Below, one piece after another: positions 13,084 through 25,500 of a DNA stretch of 64,000 nucleotides. Both the position numbers and the translations under genes were made by a program. Every line of letters starts with the position of its first letter. Positions within the stretch are counted from its first letter, which is position 1. Below the pieces are notes generated by a model. The model ran no database searches and was not told the DNA's origin. It saw only the letters and a list, made by a program, of their open reading frames with translations. Origin of the DNA: Chrysoperla carnea (Eukaryota > Arthropoda > Insecta > Neuroptera > Chrysopidae); NCBI RefSeq assembly GCF_905475395.1, contig NC_058337.1, forward strand, positions 70,762,368 through 70,826,367, written 5' to 3'.

Positions 13084-16000
13084 AACTATAATTAATTTTT
13101 TTATTTTTAAATGCCTTTTTATTTTGACTAGTTTTAAAATATAATTTATTTTTCATATTAATACCATTCCAAATCTTTTAGTTTGAAATCGTCTAGATTT
13201 GAAAATTAAAAGAACAAATTTGAGAAAAAAAAACTAAATTATATATTTGTTTGTTTCTTTTGCATACACTATTGTGTAAGTAGAAAAGACTTACACCAAG
13301 AGTAAAGATAAAAAGTTTACGCTAAAATAAGATTCATTTGTATTCATTCTCATTTTAGTTCTTAAAGAAGCTTTGTTTGTTAACCCTTAAAAAATATATT
13401 TAATATATTATTTCTTTGGTTATCAGATATCGCTTATTTTTGTTTTCTGTATTTGTTCTGTCCAGGGTAGAGAACCGAATTTAGCGGAGGTAAATTGGGA
13501 ATCTTTATGCGTTTTATACCTTTTCATAATATTATTAATAAATTTTTCACATAATTTTTTCATTATTTATGTAATTATATACTATGTAAAAATAAAGTCA
13601 ATATTATTGCACAAATGATGAAATCATTATGTGGAAAATTCATATTAATAATAAAATGAAAAGGTATATAAGTTGTAAATATTTTCGTACGCATCGCTAG
13701 TCGCTAGATTCGGATCTGAAAGCAAAGAATACTCATTCTTTTTAAGAAAAATTTCAATTTTTTTTTTATCATTTTACTCATCCAATTTTAAATACTCTAC
13801 TAAAAGAACAATTTTTGGAGCTGTGGCATCCACTTTTCATGGCAATGGGGTTTCGATGTTAATTTTTTAGTACTAAGCTTAATGCAAGGCTCTTAAAGGC
13901 CTTAAAAAATTTTAGGTAATCATTTTATGCGACTGAAAACTGAATAATTTAAAAACTACTGCGTAAAAAAAGTACAAGTTTAGGACACCAGTATTTTGAT
14001 GAAAGTGTATATCTCGACATAGAACATTTCATCAAAATAATTTTAAGTAACTTTGTACTTGTTATTTAATTAAAAAGTATAATTTTGAATTGATTTTTTT
14101 ATCTATTTCTTATAAATATTCATTATAATATTTTGATTTTCATATCAATAAAGAATAATAATTATAATATTTAATAATATACAAGTATGTGTGCGAGCAA
14201 GAATATGCTTTCATTAAAATCATTAAGGAACAGGTTTTTGAGCAGAGTAGGTATGCTGTTAATTATCCTTGAAACGTGCAGCCATGGAGGAAAACCAAAA
14301 AAGCCAAAAGACTTTTTTTACCGTTTGGGAAGAGAGGTTATTAGTTGAAAATTTAAAAAATTTTCTATTTTTAAGATTTATGGAATTTTAGTCAAATGAC
14401 GGAAGTAATAAATATTTGCCCGTTGAGTTGATTAAATGTAATGCAATTTTTTCAATACTATTTCAAGTTGGTATAAATGCTTAGTTCTGAAAATTTTTAG
14501 ATATCCTGAAATGATGGATTATAACAGTCTTGTTTCAAATTTCGATCTCATATAAGCCAATTAATTCAATTATTTATTATTAGACACACATACAAAATAT
14601 TCATTTGACTTTTTTTTTTAAAACACGTTTTGCTTTACACTGGGCTGGATGACATTCCAAGGCCAATAACTCAATATTGTTCGCATTTGGATCTTCGTGG
14701 ATCATCTATTATGCCTTTGTTAGGATGCCAAATCTTTAAATCCTGTTAAATATTAGCAAATTTGACCAAAACCATAAATCTATTGCGGGGTCCTTTGTTT
14801 AAAAGTTGCATGTTGTATTTATCCGGTTTATAAATATGAGATAAATAAGAGTTTTTAATAAAAAACCACAGTAGTTAATTGTAACAATTCATACATACTT
14901 AATTTAAGTATAATTATAGAAATGAAATGGTATAAATACAAAAATTAAACTATATAATATTTTATCCCATAATATGTACAATTCTTTGAATACCCAAATA
15001 TACTTAGTTGTTTTGATTCTGTTTTAAATGTTTATTTTGAAATTGTTGTTTTTTAATTCATAATTTTTAATGTTTTGGTGAAATTAACTAACCAAAAAAA
15101 CAAATTATGTTAATTCAATTTACAAGTTCCAAGATATAATGTTAATTATACATTCTCTAATCCTAATTCATAAGTAAAACATTTAAGTCTAAAAATTTTT
15201 TCAACAAATAATTGGAATGTCTTTTATATTAATACAGGTAATGATTACATTTGTACATTTTACAATATATCGGAGTTTACAATTTTTTTATTTCAATTAT
15301 TACAAAAATTTTCTATTTTCTAAATTTACTAGATCTTGTTTGCTCTAAATTTCTTTTTTCTACATCATCTCATATGTTCTAACATTTTTAGATACCTTCA
15401 AAATTTCCCGCCTACCATTTCAACGAATCAACTACAGAAAAGGTGAACAAGTAATGAAACGGAATTGTTATCATTCGCATAATAGTAAACAATAGGATAT
15501 TATTTTCGAGATTTTTGATAATTTCCAGAATTTCCATAAAAAATCCGATTCGATTTGTAATATAAAATTGAAGTTCTTATTTAAAAATTTCTAAGTTGAT
15601 CCGTTAAATGGCAGTAAGGTATCATTAAGAAGAATATTTTTAAAAAAAATAGGGTCAAATTTTTTTAATTTCTTGATCCGGCGTTTAGATTTCTATTAAA
15701 TTCGTTTAGGCCAGATGCGGTACAAATTGAAAATCTCCTTCAATTTTTGTACATGTTATATACGCTCTTGAATTCGCATTTATATATCGAAGCTGCTTGT
15801 TGATTTAAGATATAAGTTTTGAATTTTACGTTTACGATAAATCATTTATTAAAGTAATCATCTTTGTTTAGAAATAGATTTTGACTATAGGCGAAATGTT
15901 TCGATACGGAAATCTTTCAGGTCTACAAATCATGCCGTTTTTGGTACCATTTTATGCTTAGCCGTAGAGAACCTAATGATGCGAATAAAACGCGGTTTTC

Positions 16001-16551
16001 TGGTTTCAAATGTTACTTTAACTTAATTTTTTTCAAATATTTATTAAATTGACTTCTATTGTTAAACTCTAAAGGTAGGTATTAATTTAGCTGTCGTTTG
16101 ACATTAAAATGGTACTTTCAAGATCGAGCGGAAGTTAAACCGTTAATAGCAAAAATTAGACTAAATTTTAAATTTCTGATAAAATTGTATAAATAATAAA
16201 CATGTTGAATGATTTTCACTACCACTAAATTAAAAATTATTACCAAATACGATAGTCTAGAAGACCCTTTTAAGAAAATTTGTTTTGTTACATAATTTAA
16301 CCACTCGCAGCGTATTTTTCATGTTTTTTCGTCTACAGGAAACTTAAATAAACTATTGCAGCTATTAAAAAACTAGATTCTAAATACGTAAAAATTTCTA
16401 TCCATTTTGTACGACATACATAAATTTGTATAAAATTAGAAAAATCTTCAACAATAATTAAAAATATTACTTTTCTTTGAAATAACAACATAAAATAACA
16501 AAAATATGAATTAAATATTTTTAAATAAAAAAATAAATTTTAACAATTTGT
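13084..16551. other. Convergent intergenic region between KAT14 and the sorting nexin gene
   Basis: This is 3.5 kb of AT-rich sequence between two genes that end toward each other. Apart from the foldback at about 13460-13725, I see no gene, RNA or defined repeat. Confidence 0.6.
13460..13725. repeat. Foldback / MITE-like inverted repeat
   Basis: TACCTTTTCATAATATTATT at about 13518 is mirrored by an inverted copy ending GAAAAGGTAT near 13665. The pairing extends over roughly 90 bases per side with a short spacer, and weaker matches continue outward. No coding capacity. Confidence 0.6.
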
Positions 16552-16557
16552 TTTATT
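16552..16557 (-). terminator. Poly(A) signal of the sorting nexin gene, overlapping the stop
   Basis: On the minus strand the TAA stop (16555-16553) runs directly into AATAAA, suggesting a minimal 3' UTR. The same arrangement occurs in the neighbouring convergent KAT14. Confidence 0.45.
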
Positions 16558-19500
16558 TAAAAAGAGCAGGTTTTGGTGTAACTTCTAAATTCGATTGAAT
16601 AACATTTGTAGTAATTATTTCTAATATCGTAACAAAAATATCTCTGTTTATACTATCGTATTTGAATGATTCTAAAAAGAATCGAATTGCTTGTTCGATA
16701 TCATGCTTACCTATTACCGTTTGTATATAACCTAAAAAATAAATAACTCTATTAAGCATGTTGTAACTTTTCGATAAATTCATAGATAAAATATAAAAAT
16801 AGGCAAGCAAATTACTGCGGAAATCAATAATAATCAGTTTATCATACTTAATGGCGCAAACAAATTCTGTTATGCCATAATAGAAATGGAATTTATCTCC
16901 AACGATATAACAGAAAGACATTTTTACCTGGAATACTATTTTCGATAAGTGTAATTAATTCCTCTTCTGAGACATCTTTTTGCGTTTGATTTGACATATT
17001 TTTTAATAAACTGTCAATATTATCTGATTTATGAATAACAGCTTTTGAAAAATTGCTTATTACATCTTCCAACCAATTACCAAACAATAATAATACTGAT
17101 CGAACTATGGGTTCTTGGCCCGTACAATTCATTGTATCTTTTAGTAATTCACAAACTATATCCATTAACAAATGACATTTGGGTATATTTGAAAAACATT
17201 CGTCCAAATCATCTAAAAGTAATAATAATTTAATACTAAATAACTCTTAAACATTGTAGATTCGAAAAATCTCTCCGATTTTGTTGTTGAGTGCTTCATG
17301 AAACACGTTCGTAATCAGGGGTTAAAGAAGAGTATTGATTAGCCTGACAATATACAACAAAAAGGTTTATGGAAAACGTGACCAGCATAGTTTTATCAAT
17401 TTTTATGAATGTCCTTTGAGCATAAATTATCGAAATGGCTCACCATCGTACGATGTATCATGAGGGGTGCTTGGAGGTTTTACATCAGTTTTAATATTAG
17501 CACCAGGTACTGACGTAGATGTTATATTTGTAGGTTTTGTGTTTGCGTTATCTGTAAAATCGAAACTATCCACAGCCTCATACGCGGTATCAATATTACA
17601 AAAATCACTTCGTTCCACTAATAACACTTTAATCAGGTTTTGAACTTCGTTGTTGACATCCTAAAACAGCAATTACATAGAAATTTTAGAAAAATAGTAT
17701 AACTTTTTGCAGACAACTGTCTATTGCAGCTTTTATACTGGAGTGCACTAGCACCTTTAATGTGGTGCGTTAGCTAATCGTTTTTAATGCCTAACTACCT
17801 TATTTCCCACAATGAACAATTGACTTAGACAGAAAGTTTTCTTGATAGAAAGCAAAAACTATTTTCAGAACTCACTTCGCGTTCGGAATACATCCATCGT
17901 TGACTCATTGGATGTAAAGTGGTTGTGTTAAAAACCGTATTTTGTGGTACTAAATCACCCGTATTTCCAGGTAATGCTGTACGTATTGTATTAAAAACAC
18001 CAGTAACACGTGCAAATAGATTATCAGTTAACGGCATGGATTTAGGAATACCATAATTTGAATCCTGAATATCAATAGATCCTTCGGCTGGATCACCATA
18101 CCTAAAATAAAATAATACAATGGCATGCCTAATTTAAAATTTATCTTTAAAATCGTACATGGGACTAACGTCTGGTGTATTTGAAGCAGATTCAGCAGAT
18201 GTTTTTTGTTGAATTATTGATTTTAATTTTGCAACAGATGATGCTAAATCTGTAGGCTCTTCGTATTCTGGAGAATCTCCCAATTCTGCATCTATTAAAT
18301 TAATATTAATCTTGAGCTTTCAATTACAAACAAAATATCTTTTACAAATCTTATGAAAAATGTCTGCCTATGGAAATCGCTGAATTTTTAATAAGCTATA
18401 GTCTGTGTAGCTTTTTAATCAAAAGCTACCACAAATTTTAATTCTTATTTAGAGTTACACTATAGCATAATGCTTATTTATTGGACAAAATAATCGATGC
18501 ATAAAAACGTATACAAAAAAAAAAAAGTTATTGATAGTGTGTGCATGGTCGCAGAGTGCATTTTGATAACTTATTTTAACATGAAAAGCTTGTCAAATAT
18601 ATGTTCTTAATAAAATAAGTTCCCGAAATATATCCTGGCTCTAGACCTACTAGGAATTTTAATGTGGTTAATCTATAATTATTTTAATATAGTTAGCTAT
18701 TTAAGTATATTAAAATTCCTACATACACTATCAAAATCTAATTTTTGGTAAATATAGACAGGTTTATCGACTGGTAGTATTTGTTGCAGTTTATGAGGTT
18801 GTAAAGGACTATTCATAAAATACGTACACAAATAGAAGGAAAGGATATCATGGTTGTAATTAGTTTCAGTTTTATAGGCTAAATAAATACAAACAATTGT
18901 AAGCAAATAGGAAGAAACTACCTCATAATTAAAATTTATAGAATTTGATTAAGAACCAAGGACACTATCTATACCCACTATCTGTACAGTATCTGTACTT
19001 AAAATTTTCAGATGTAGGTCCAAGACAAAATAACAATTTTTTTATTATACGAGTCTTTGGTAGTTATTTAAATCAAATTTCAAGTTCAACGAATTCCACC
19101 GAGATTTATTTTCCAAAGATGTGTAAGAGACTTTTCCCTATCCATTTCAAATTACCTAAAGTACTATGTATATTCGATAATACTTTTTCGAGATCCTCAG
19201 AATCGGCTGAACTATGCAATTTTTCTGTTTCGCTTTTAGGACTTGTTTTTGTAAATTTTATAGTTGTATTGTCCTAAGATTGTGAAAAATGTAATTTAAT
19301 AAATTTTATATTAGAAGAAAATCATGCGATTTATTTAATTTTTAAATTTAGTTTTGGAGGCTAGGTTAACATTAAAGAAGTTAAAGCTTTTATTTTGAAT
19401 TGATCAGATCAGCGAGGAATTTAAAGGTTCTTAAAATTAGATATACAGTCAGATAGATGCATTTAAAAACGCTGTGATTACTACTTTGTACGCACAGAAC

Positions 19501-22500
19501 CGCTTACCTCTACCGCTACAAGTCGGTATATCGGCTAGTAGACTTTACCCCCCTTGCATTAAAAAACAATTTCTAGACTATTATCTAGACGAAAGCTGAT
19601 GTTCAAATGAAATAACTACGTACATTAATCATATATCACTTTATGGTTACAATTTTTGTTATTTATTTGATTTGACGTATATAGAAAAAATATTATTTCT
19701 TTTAACATTTTCTACTAGTAAAGGATAAGGGTCCATAAGAGATAACAGATTGGCTCAAAAATAGCAAATTGATTGCACATGTGAAATTTTCGCATTCGAT
19801 TTAAAACATTAATATTATTTATATTATTCTAGTAATTTTTTGTTATTCAGAGGCCCAAAAATTCACAATTTTAGAGATTTGGCTAGTTTTTATAAGAGTG
19901 CAGTGAGCAACGTTTTTATCTATAATTTGTGTCATAGTGTACTTCATCTTATTTCAGTTATAAGAGTTTGAGCCCTTACACTTATGAGTCATCTCATAAT
20001 CTTCGTAAATCTGACCCAAATTTACTTGAGATAGTAAAAAAAGTATGTATGATTATACACTCTAATAGAAAATTGCTAAAGATATCGTCCATTTTTACGT
20101 TATCGTATAATTTGAGTAAAAGTTTAATTCTGCTTTGTCGTACAGTCTATATGGAATAAGTCTGAGCGATTTCTTTATTAGGGAATTCAAAGATCCGTTT
20201 AGGTTTTTATGTGAACTTTGAATAAGGTTCTATACTCTATATTTTTCCAAAAGTCAGCAGTCCAGTAGTTTCAGTGATCAGGGGAACTGGTTTTATTTCA
20301 TAACAATTTAAAACTGTACATTTTAGAATTATAGGAAAATATACTTGTGTTCTTCATTAGTATGGACAAATTTCAATTGATATGGACACACGATACCCTT
20401 TCAAAAGCTTTTGCTCACCTTTTTTATACTACCTCCTTCCCTAAAAATTTACCCCTTAAAATTGGAATCTAATTTTCGCTTAGATTTTCCAGTAAATTTT
20501 GAGTGAGACCCTATACCTTGTATTTTTCCAAAATTTTTGACTGTATAGTTTCCAAGATATAGGGAGGGGTGGTTATTTTACGCTTATTTTCTTCAAAATT
20601 TACATTTCGGGAAAAATATCTGTATTCTTCATAAAGAGCCCTAAAAGTTAGTTAAACTACAAAATATATGCAAATACGAAAAAATACAAAAATAGTGAAT
20701 CTTTGGGCATCAAAGAAACAAAGAATTATTTGAAGAGGATAAATAATATTGACGGAAAATTAAAATACGTATAAAAATACGTTCTACAATAATTAAGAGC
20801 AAAAATTTTTAGTTTGCGGTTTTTAGGGTCCAAAAAAACTGATTTATGTATCCTCATCCTTTTGCCATTAAATGTTTTGCAGCCTCTACAATTTTATTTA
20901 AAATATTAATAATTGGTCTCAGAGCCAATGACCGACAATAAAAAAATTATAAATTATAAATTTTTTTTAAATTAATTTTCTAAACATTTACTTCATTGTG
21001 CGCCGATGTGAGGCTAATTATAGTCTCCATTCTATGTAAGGTAAGTATAAGGTGAAAGTAATATGTAAATGACGTGGTTTTTTAAAATACCGTAAATTTG
21101 TCGACTACTGACAAAAAGAAAAAATAAACTTAACAAAAATTGTTGAGTTTCTCTTATGTCACAGTTATGTATTTTGTGAAGTAGTTAATTAAAAAGTCCC
21201 ATTAGTATATTGGTTGTCATAAAAGTAACGTAAGTTTAAGGTTCTACAAAATTTATTTTGTGTGTCCCTGAAATGGCCATGTTAGATTCTATGGAGGTCA
21301 ATTTTAAAAGTGTATTTTGAACCCCAAGGGTTCAAACGGGGTAACTTTGATCCCAATCAATAAGACATAAAAACTATGCGTTAAATACAAAAAGTTTCAA
21401 ACAAAAGTTTCAGTTCGCATTATTTTACACATTTTTATTTTTTATACGATAATATATCACAAAATATGGTTGAGATATATTACTTTTAACGATCATTTGG
21501 AATTTTTGCCAAGTTTTTTTTTCGAAAATTCAACGGATTTGCACAAATAATGAATTAATTTTTGTAATATATTGATATCAAGAATAAATTCCTAAAGTTA
21601 TGACACATTATTTACAAAAAAATTAAATTAACTTTTTGCGAGTTTTTGAATTCTTACAAAATTTGTTGCAATGCTTCGGGAAAACAGAAATAATCTTTAT
21701 AGAATCTGCAGGGTACTATACCCAATAGGAAAAATTTATCAAAAATGCTCAAAACAGGAATAACTTCCTTCACATGAAAATTACGCATTAAATTAAAAAA
21801 AAAAAGTTTTGAACAAAAAATGTAGATTACTTTTCCTTGATCGGGTAAATATATATCTGCTGCATAATCTATTCATAACAATCACTTTTATTTTAATAAT
21901 TTCATTCGATATATTTTAAAATTGAATCAAAAATCATAGATTTTTTTAATTTAACCAAGTTTGACTAAAGTTAGCCCGTTTTATTCTCTCTCATTATTTT
22001 ATAATAATAGGAAGGAACGATAAGTTTAATATTGTCAAATTTCTTTATTTTCCCCTGTTTTGACCGGAGTTTTTGTTTCACATTTGGTAAATTGTTGTTC
22101 CCGCTATTATCTTTAAGAAAACGTTTCCTTGCAGAACTACAGTCCTCACAAATTTCGTTTATCATTTAAGATTTGTGCCAAATCCGTTGGATTTTTGTAA
22201 AAAAGTTCAAACCAAACTTACTTCTCGATAAATAACCAATAACTTTTGTTTAAAACATTTTTTTCGAAAACTCAATGGTCTTAATACAAATTTAAAACGA
22301 TTACTTGTCGTAAAAAGTATATTTAATTTTTATGAGAGTTTACACTGAACTTAGCTTTTGCTATACATTTCTAGAGCTAATTTACGTAGATCTCTCTAAA
22401 CATGTATGAATACAGTGGTGTGCTGACGAGGGCTCGCGAAAGCCCTTGTTAAATTATTTTGTAATTTGCGAACCCCTCATTCTTCTTGGCAACCAATACC

Positions 22501-25500
22501 CTCGAAAAGGAAGAATCCTGAAATTTTTATTTTTTTTATAGAGCGATGAAATCACTTCTATCTGTCAGTGAAATTTTGAATTATATTTCACTTTTTAGTG
22601 AGTTTTATTTATATTATGTATTATCCACTGTTTGTACGCAGTGTCTATAGAGACATTTTTGTGTTATATGATTCGGCTTTCATCGATGCTAAACAAATTG
22701 CTGCTATTTTTATTGAGTTAAATAAGCATGAAAAGAAAAAAAAACGGTTCTAGGTGAAATCGTGGCTCAAAAAAGTCAATTTTCATTTCAAACAAGTTTA
22801 TTCGTTTCAGTTCAGTAGATGAGTTTTCTTAATTTTTTGTGTTCCGGTCCATTATTGTTTCAATTGAAATTTGATATAAATAAAATGTAAAATAGAACAG
22901 GTTTTTTGAAATTCGAATTAATTCACACCTTGTCATTTCACTTACAGCAGTTTTTTTAATCAGAATACTGATAATAGAGAGCAGTAAGGTATAAAAATCG
23001 TTATATCTGGGAATCCAAGACCAGTCAATGAATCTTTATAAAAACTGTTCGACTGCATTGCTTAAAGCTTATTTAAAGAAGTTAAAAACAAAAATTTGTG
23101 CGTTCTTGGGTCTTGGGTCCGTAGAACCCATCTTGTAAACCTTAAGACATACAACAAAAACTTAAATGTAAAAAATTGTCCGTGTAATACAATAAACAAT
23201 TTTTGTTTGAAACATTTTTTTGTTAACCATCAGAGTTTATCTGTGAGGACAATAATCAAAATCAGGTCAGAACATAAATTATTCCATAAGGCTAACTAAG
23301 CTTATAGCTAATTACAATTATTAATTAAACAAAAAAATAGGTAATTTTAATTAAAGCATATTATTGTACTAGATCCAAATTTACTAGAAAATACAATATT
23401 ATCGTCATAATGGTTCATTAGCTGATTTGTTATCTTGACGATTTGGACCTTCTTCTTTTCTTCATTTTAATCGCTTATTTTTCACATAAAAAACACCTAC
23501 TTTTCCAATAAAAGTCAATTGAAGTAGCCGCTCGAAGCTTTTTCTTAATATTAGGGCCCTCACGGATAAACTATGATGTTGACAAAAAAATATTTCAAAC
23601 AAAATCTTATGCTTAATAACAAATACTTATTTTTTTACAAGGAACATTTTTTACATTTAAACTTTTGTTGTATCTCTTACGGTTTACAAGATGGGTCCTA
23701 CGGACCCAAGACCGCAAGACCTAAGTAACTTCTTTAAGTAAGCGTTAAACAATGCAGTCGAACAGTTTTTAGAAAGATTCATTAATTGGCACTGGATTTT
23801 GAGGTATAAATCTTACGGCCCGCCACTATGAATAGAGCTGGCTAGATTAATATAGCAAAATCTTCTTACTTCTATGCACATTGAAACTACTTTTTTTGCT
23901 TTACACTCTTCAGATAGATTGTAGAGGAAATTCACCTAGAGAGCTCTACGTGGAATAGTTAGTCTAGCTAGTCCAAATCTCGCTTTAATGAGCAATTCTA
24001 GCTATTCGCAACGTGCGTGAGTTTTTTTGGAGGCGCTTCCATGGTAACGATACACTACTTTAATTATAGAATTGTATGGATGCATATATAATTGTATGAA
24101 TTGCATTTATGACTTACATTGAAAATTTAATATTATTGTCTCACAAATTTAAATAAATAATTATGATAATTTACATTTGAAAAATAATATTTGTGCAATT
24201 TGATTTCTTATTTTCACAATTTTTAATGCATTAAGTTTAATTAATTAGTGTTTTTCAATAATTCTAATTTAACATGTAAAGAATTGCAAATTAGTCATAA
24301 CAGCCTCCTTTAACGCCAAAATTTTCCACTGGAAGCGCTGGCATCGATTTTATTGTCCCTACCATGACTACGCACACCATGAATTGTCATTACATACATA
24401 AAACACTATAGTTAAATTAGATCTAATTAGAATTTGGTTTAACTAGACTAACTCTTCATCACATTTGGAGCAAAGAGCATAGGATAGAGGAGAAGCAGCC
24501 CATATGAGCTAATGTAAAATCGTAGTATACGAGTTTCAGCGCCTCTACCGAGTCAGGCTTTCAAACTTAATAGTTAATAGTCACCCCCGCAAAGTAGTTA
24601 AACTTAATAGCCATACCCGCAAAGGCCTACAAACTTAATAGTTGATCGCCTCAGACTCCAGATGTCACTTATAATTATACTTCTGCTTCTTGTCTATCCT
24701 ATAGTCTTTGATTTGGAGTAATAACATTACTGTTACTACAGGTTCGCATTCTCATTTATATTAAATTTTAGCATTAGTATGTAAGACAAACTCATGTGTT
24801 TAAAGTAGTAATCACTGCACTAAAAAGGGTTGATTTATTTTTGTATAGATAAAAAAAAAAAGAAAGAAAATAATCACATATATGTTTTGTTGTTATAATC
24901 TATTAATTACGTGCTGTTATTATCATTAATTCATATTTGTGTTAATGTTGTAGTTATTTTAGATCAGGGATTCCCAACATTTTTTAACTAACAAAAATTT
25001 TTTTTAATCTTGTATATCAAGGAAGAAATAAATTATGGAGGCAATATTTTAGTAGTCGCTTAAATACAGGTAATTTCAAATATGACCAAACTAATACTAA
25101 GACTATAAATTTTTCTAACTTCAGTCAGTTTAAAGTAAATAAGTTTACAGGAACCAAGAAAGGATTCAGAAAAAAAGTCAAAGAACACAATATACCTTCC
25201 GATGTACAGTTGGGAGCCCCTGTTTTAAATGTTACGTACTGAAAAAATGTGTAAAGGTTAGGGCGATTTGTCGTATTAAGTCTTGTGTGTAATGAATGTA
25301 ATTAGTATATTTTCTCTAAATTACAACATCGAAATACTTACGATTTTACGATACACAATTAATCCGTGAAAAGCTAAACATTGATTATCTAACAAACACG
25401 TTACGTCACTAAGTAGTTAAAAATAAGTGTTTTAGTGTTATTTGTTGGTTAGAAAATAAAAACATAAAAACTAAAAAAAAGCTTAAGATTCTAGACACGC

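Noticed and set aside
18697-18906. Minus-strand frame with SPLQPHKLQQILPVDKPVYI, considered as an extra sorting nexin exon.
   Set aside because: Exon 7 (phase 1 end) joins exon 8 (phase 1 start) exactly without it, and its possible borders do not keep phase. A rare cassette exon cannot be excluded.
21971-22165. Minus-strand Lys-rich open frame in the large sorting nexin intron, considered as the missing PX exon.
   Set aside because: It has none of the PX motifs (no RRYxxF or PxxP-like loop) and no clean splice borders in phase 0.
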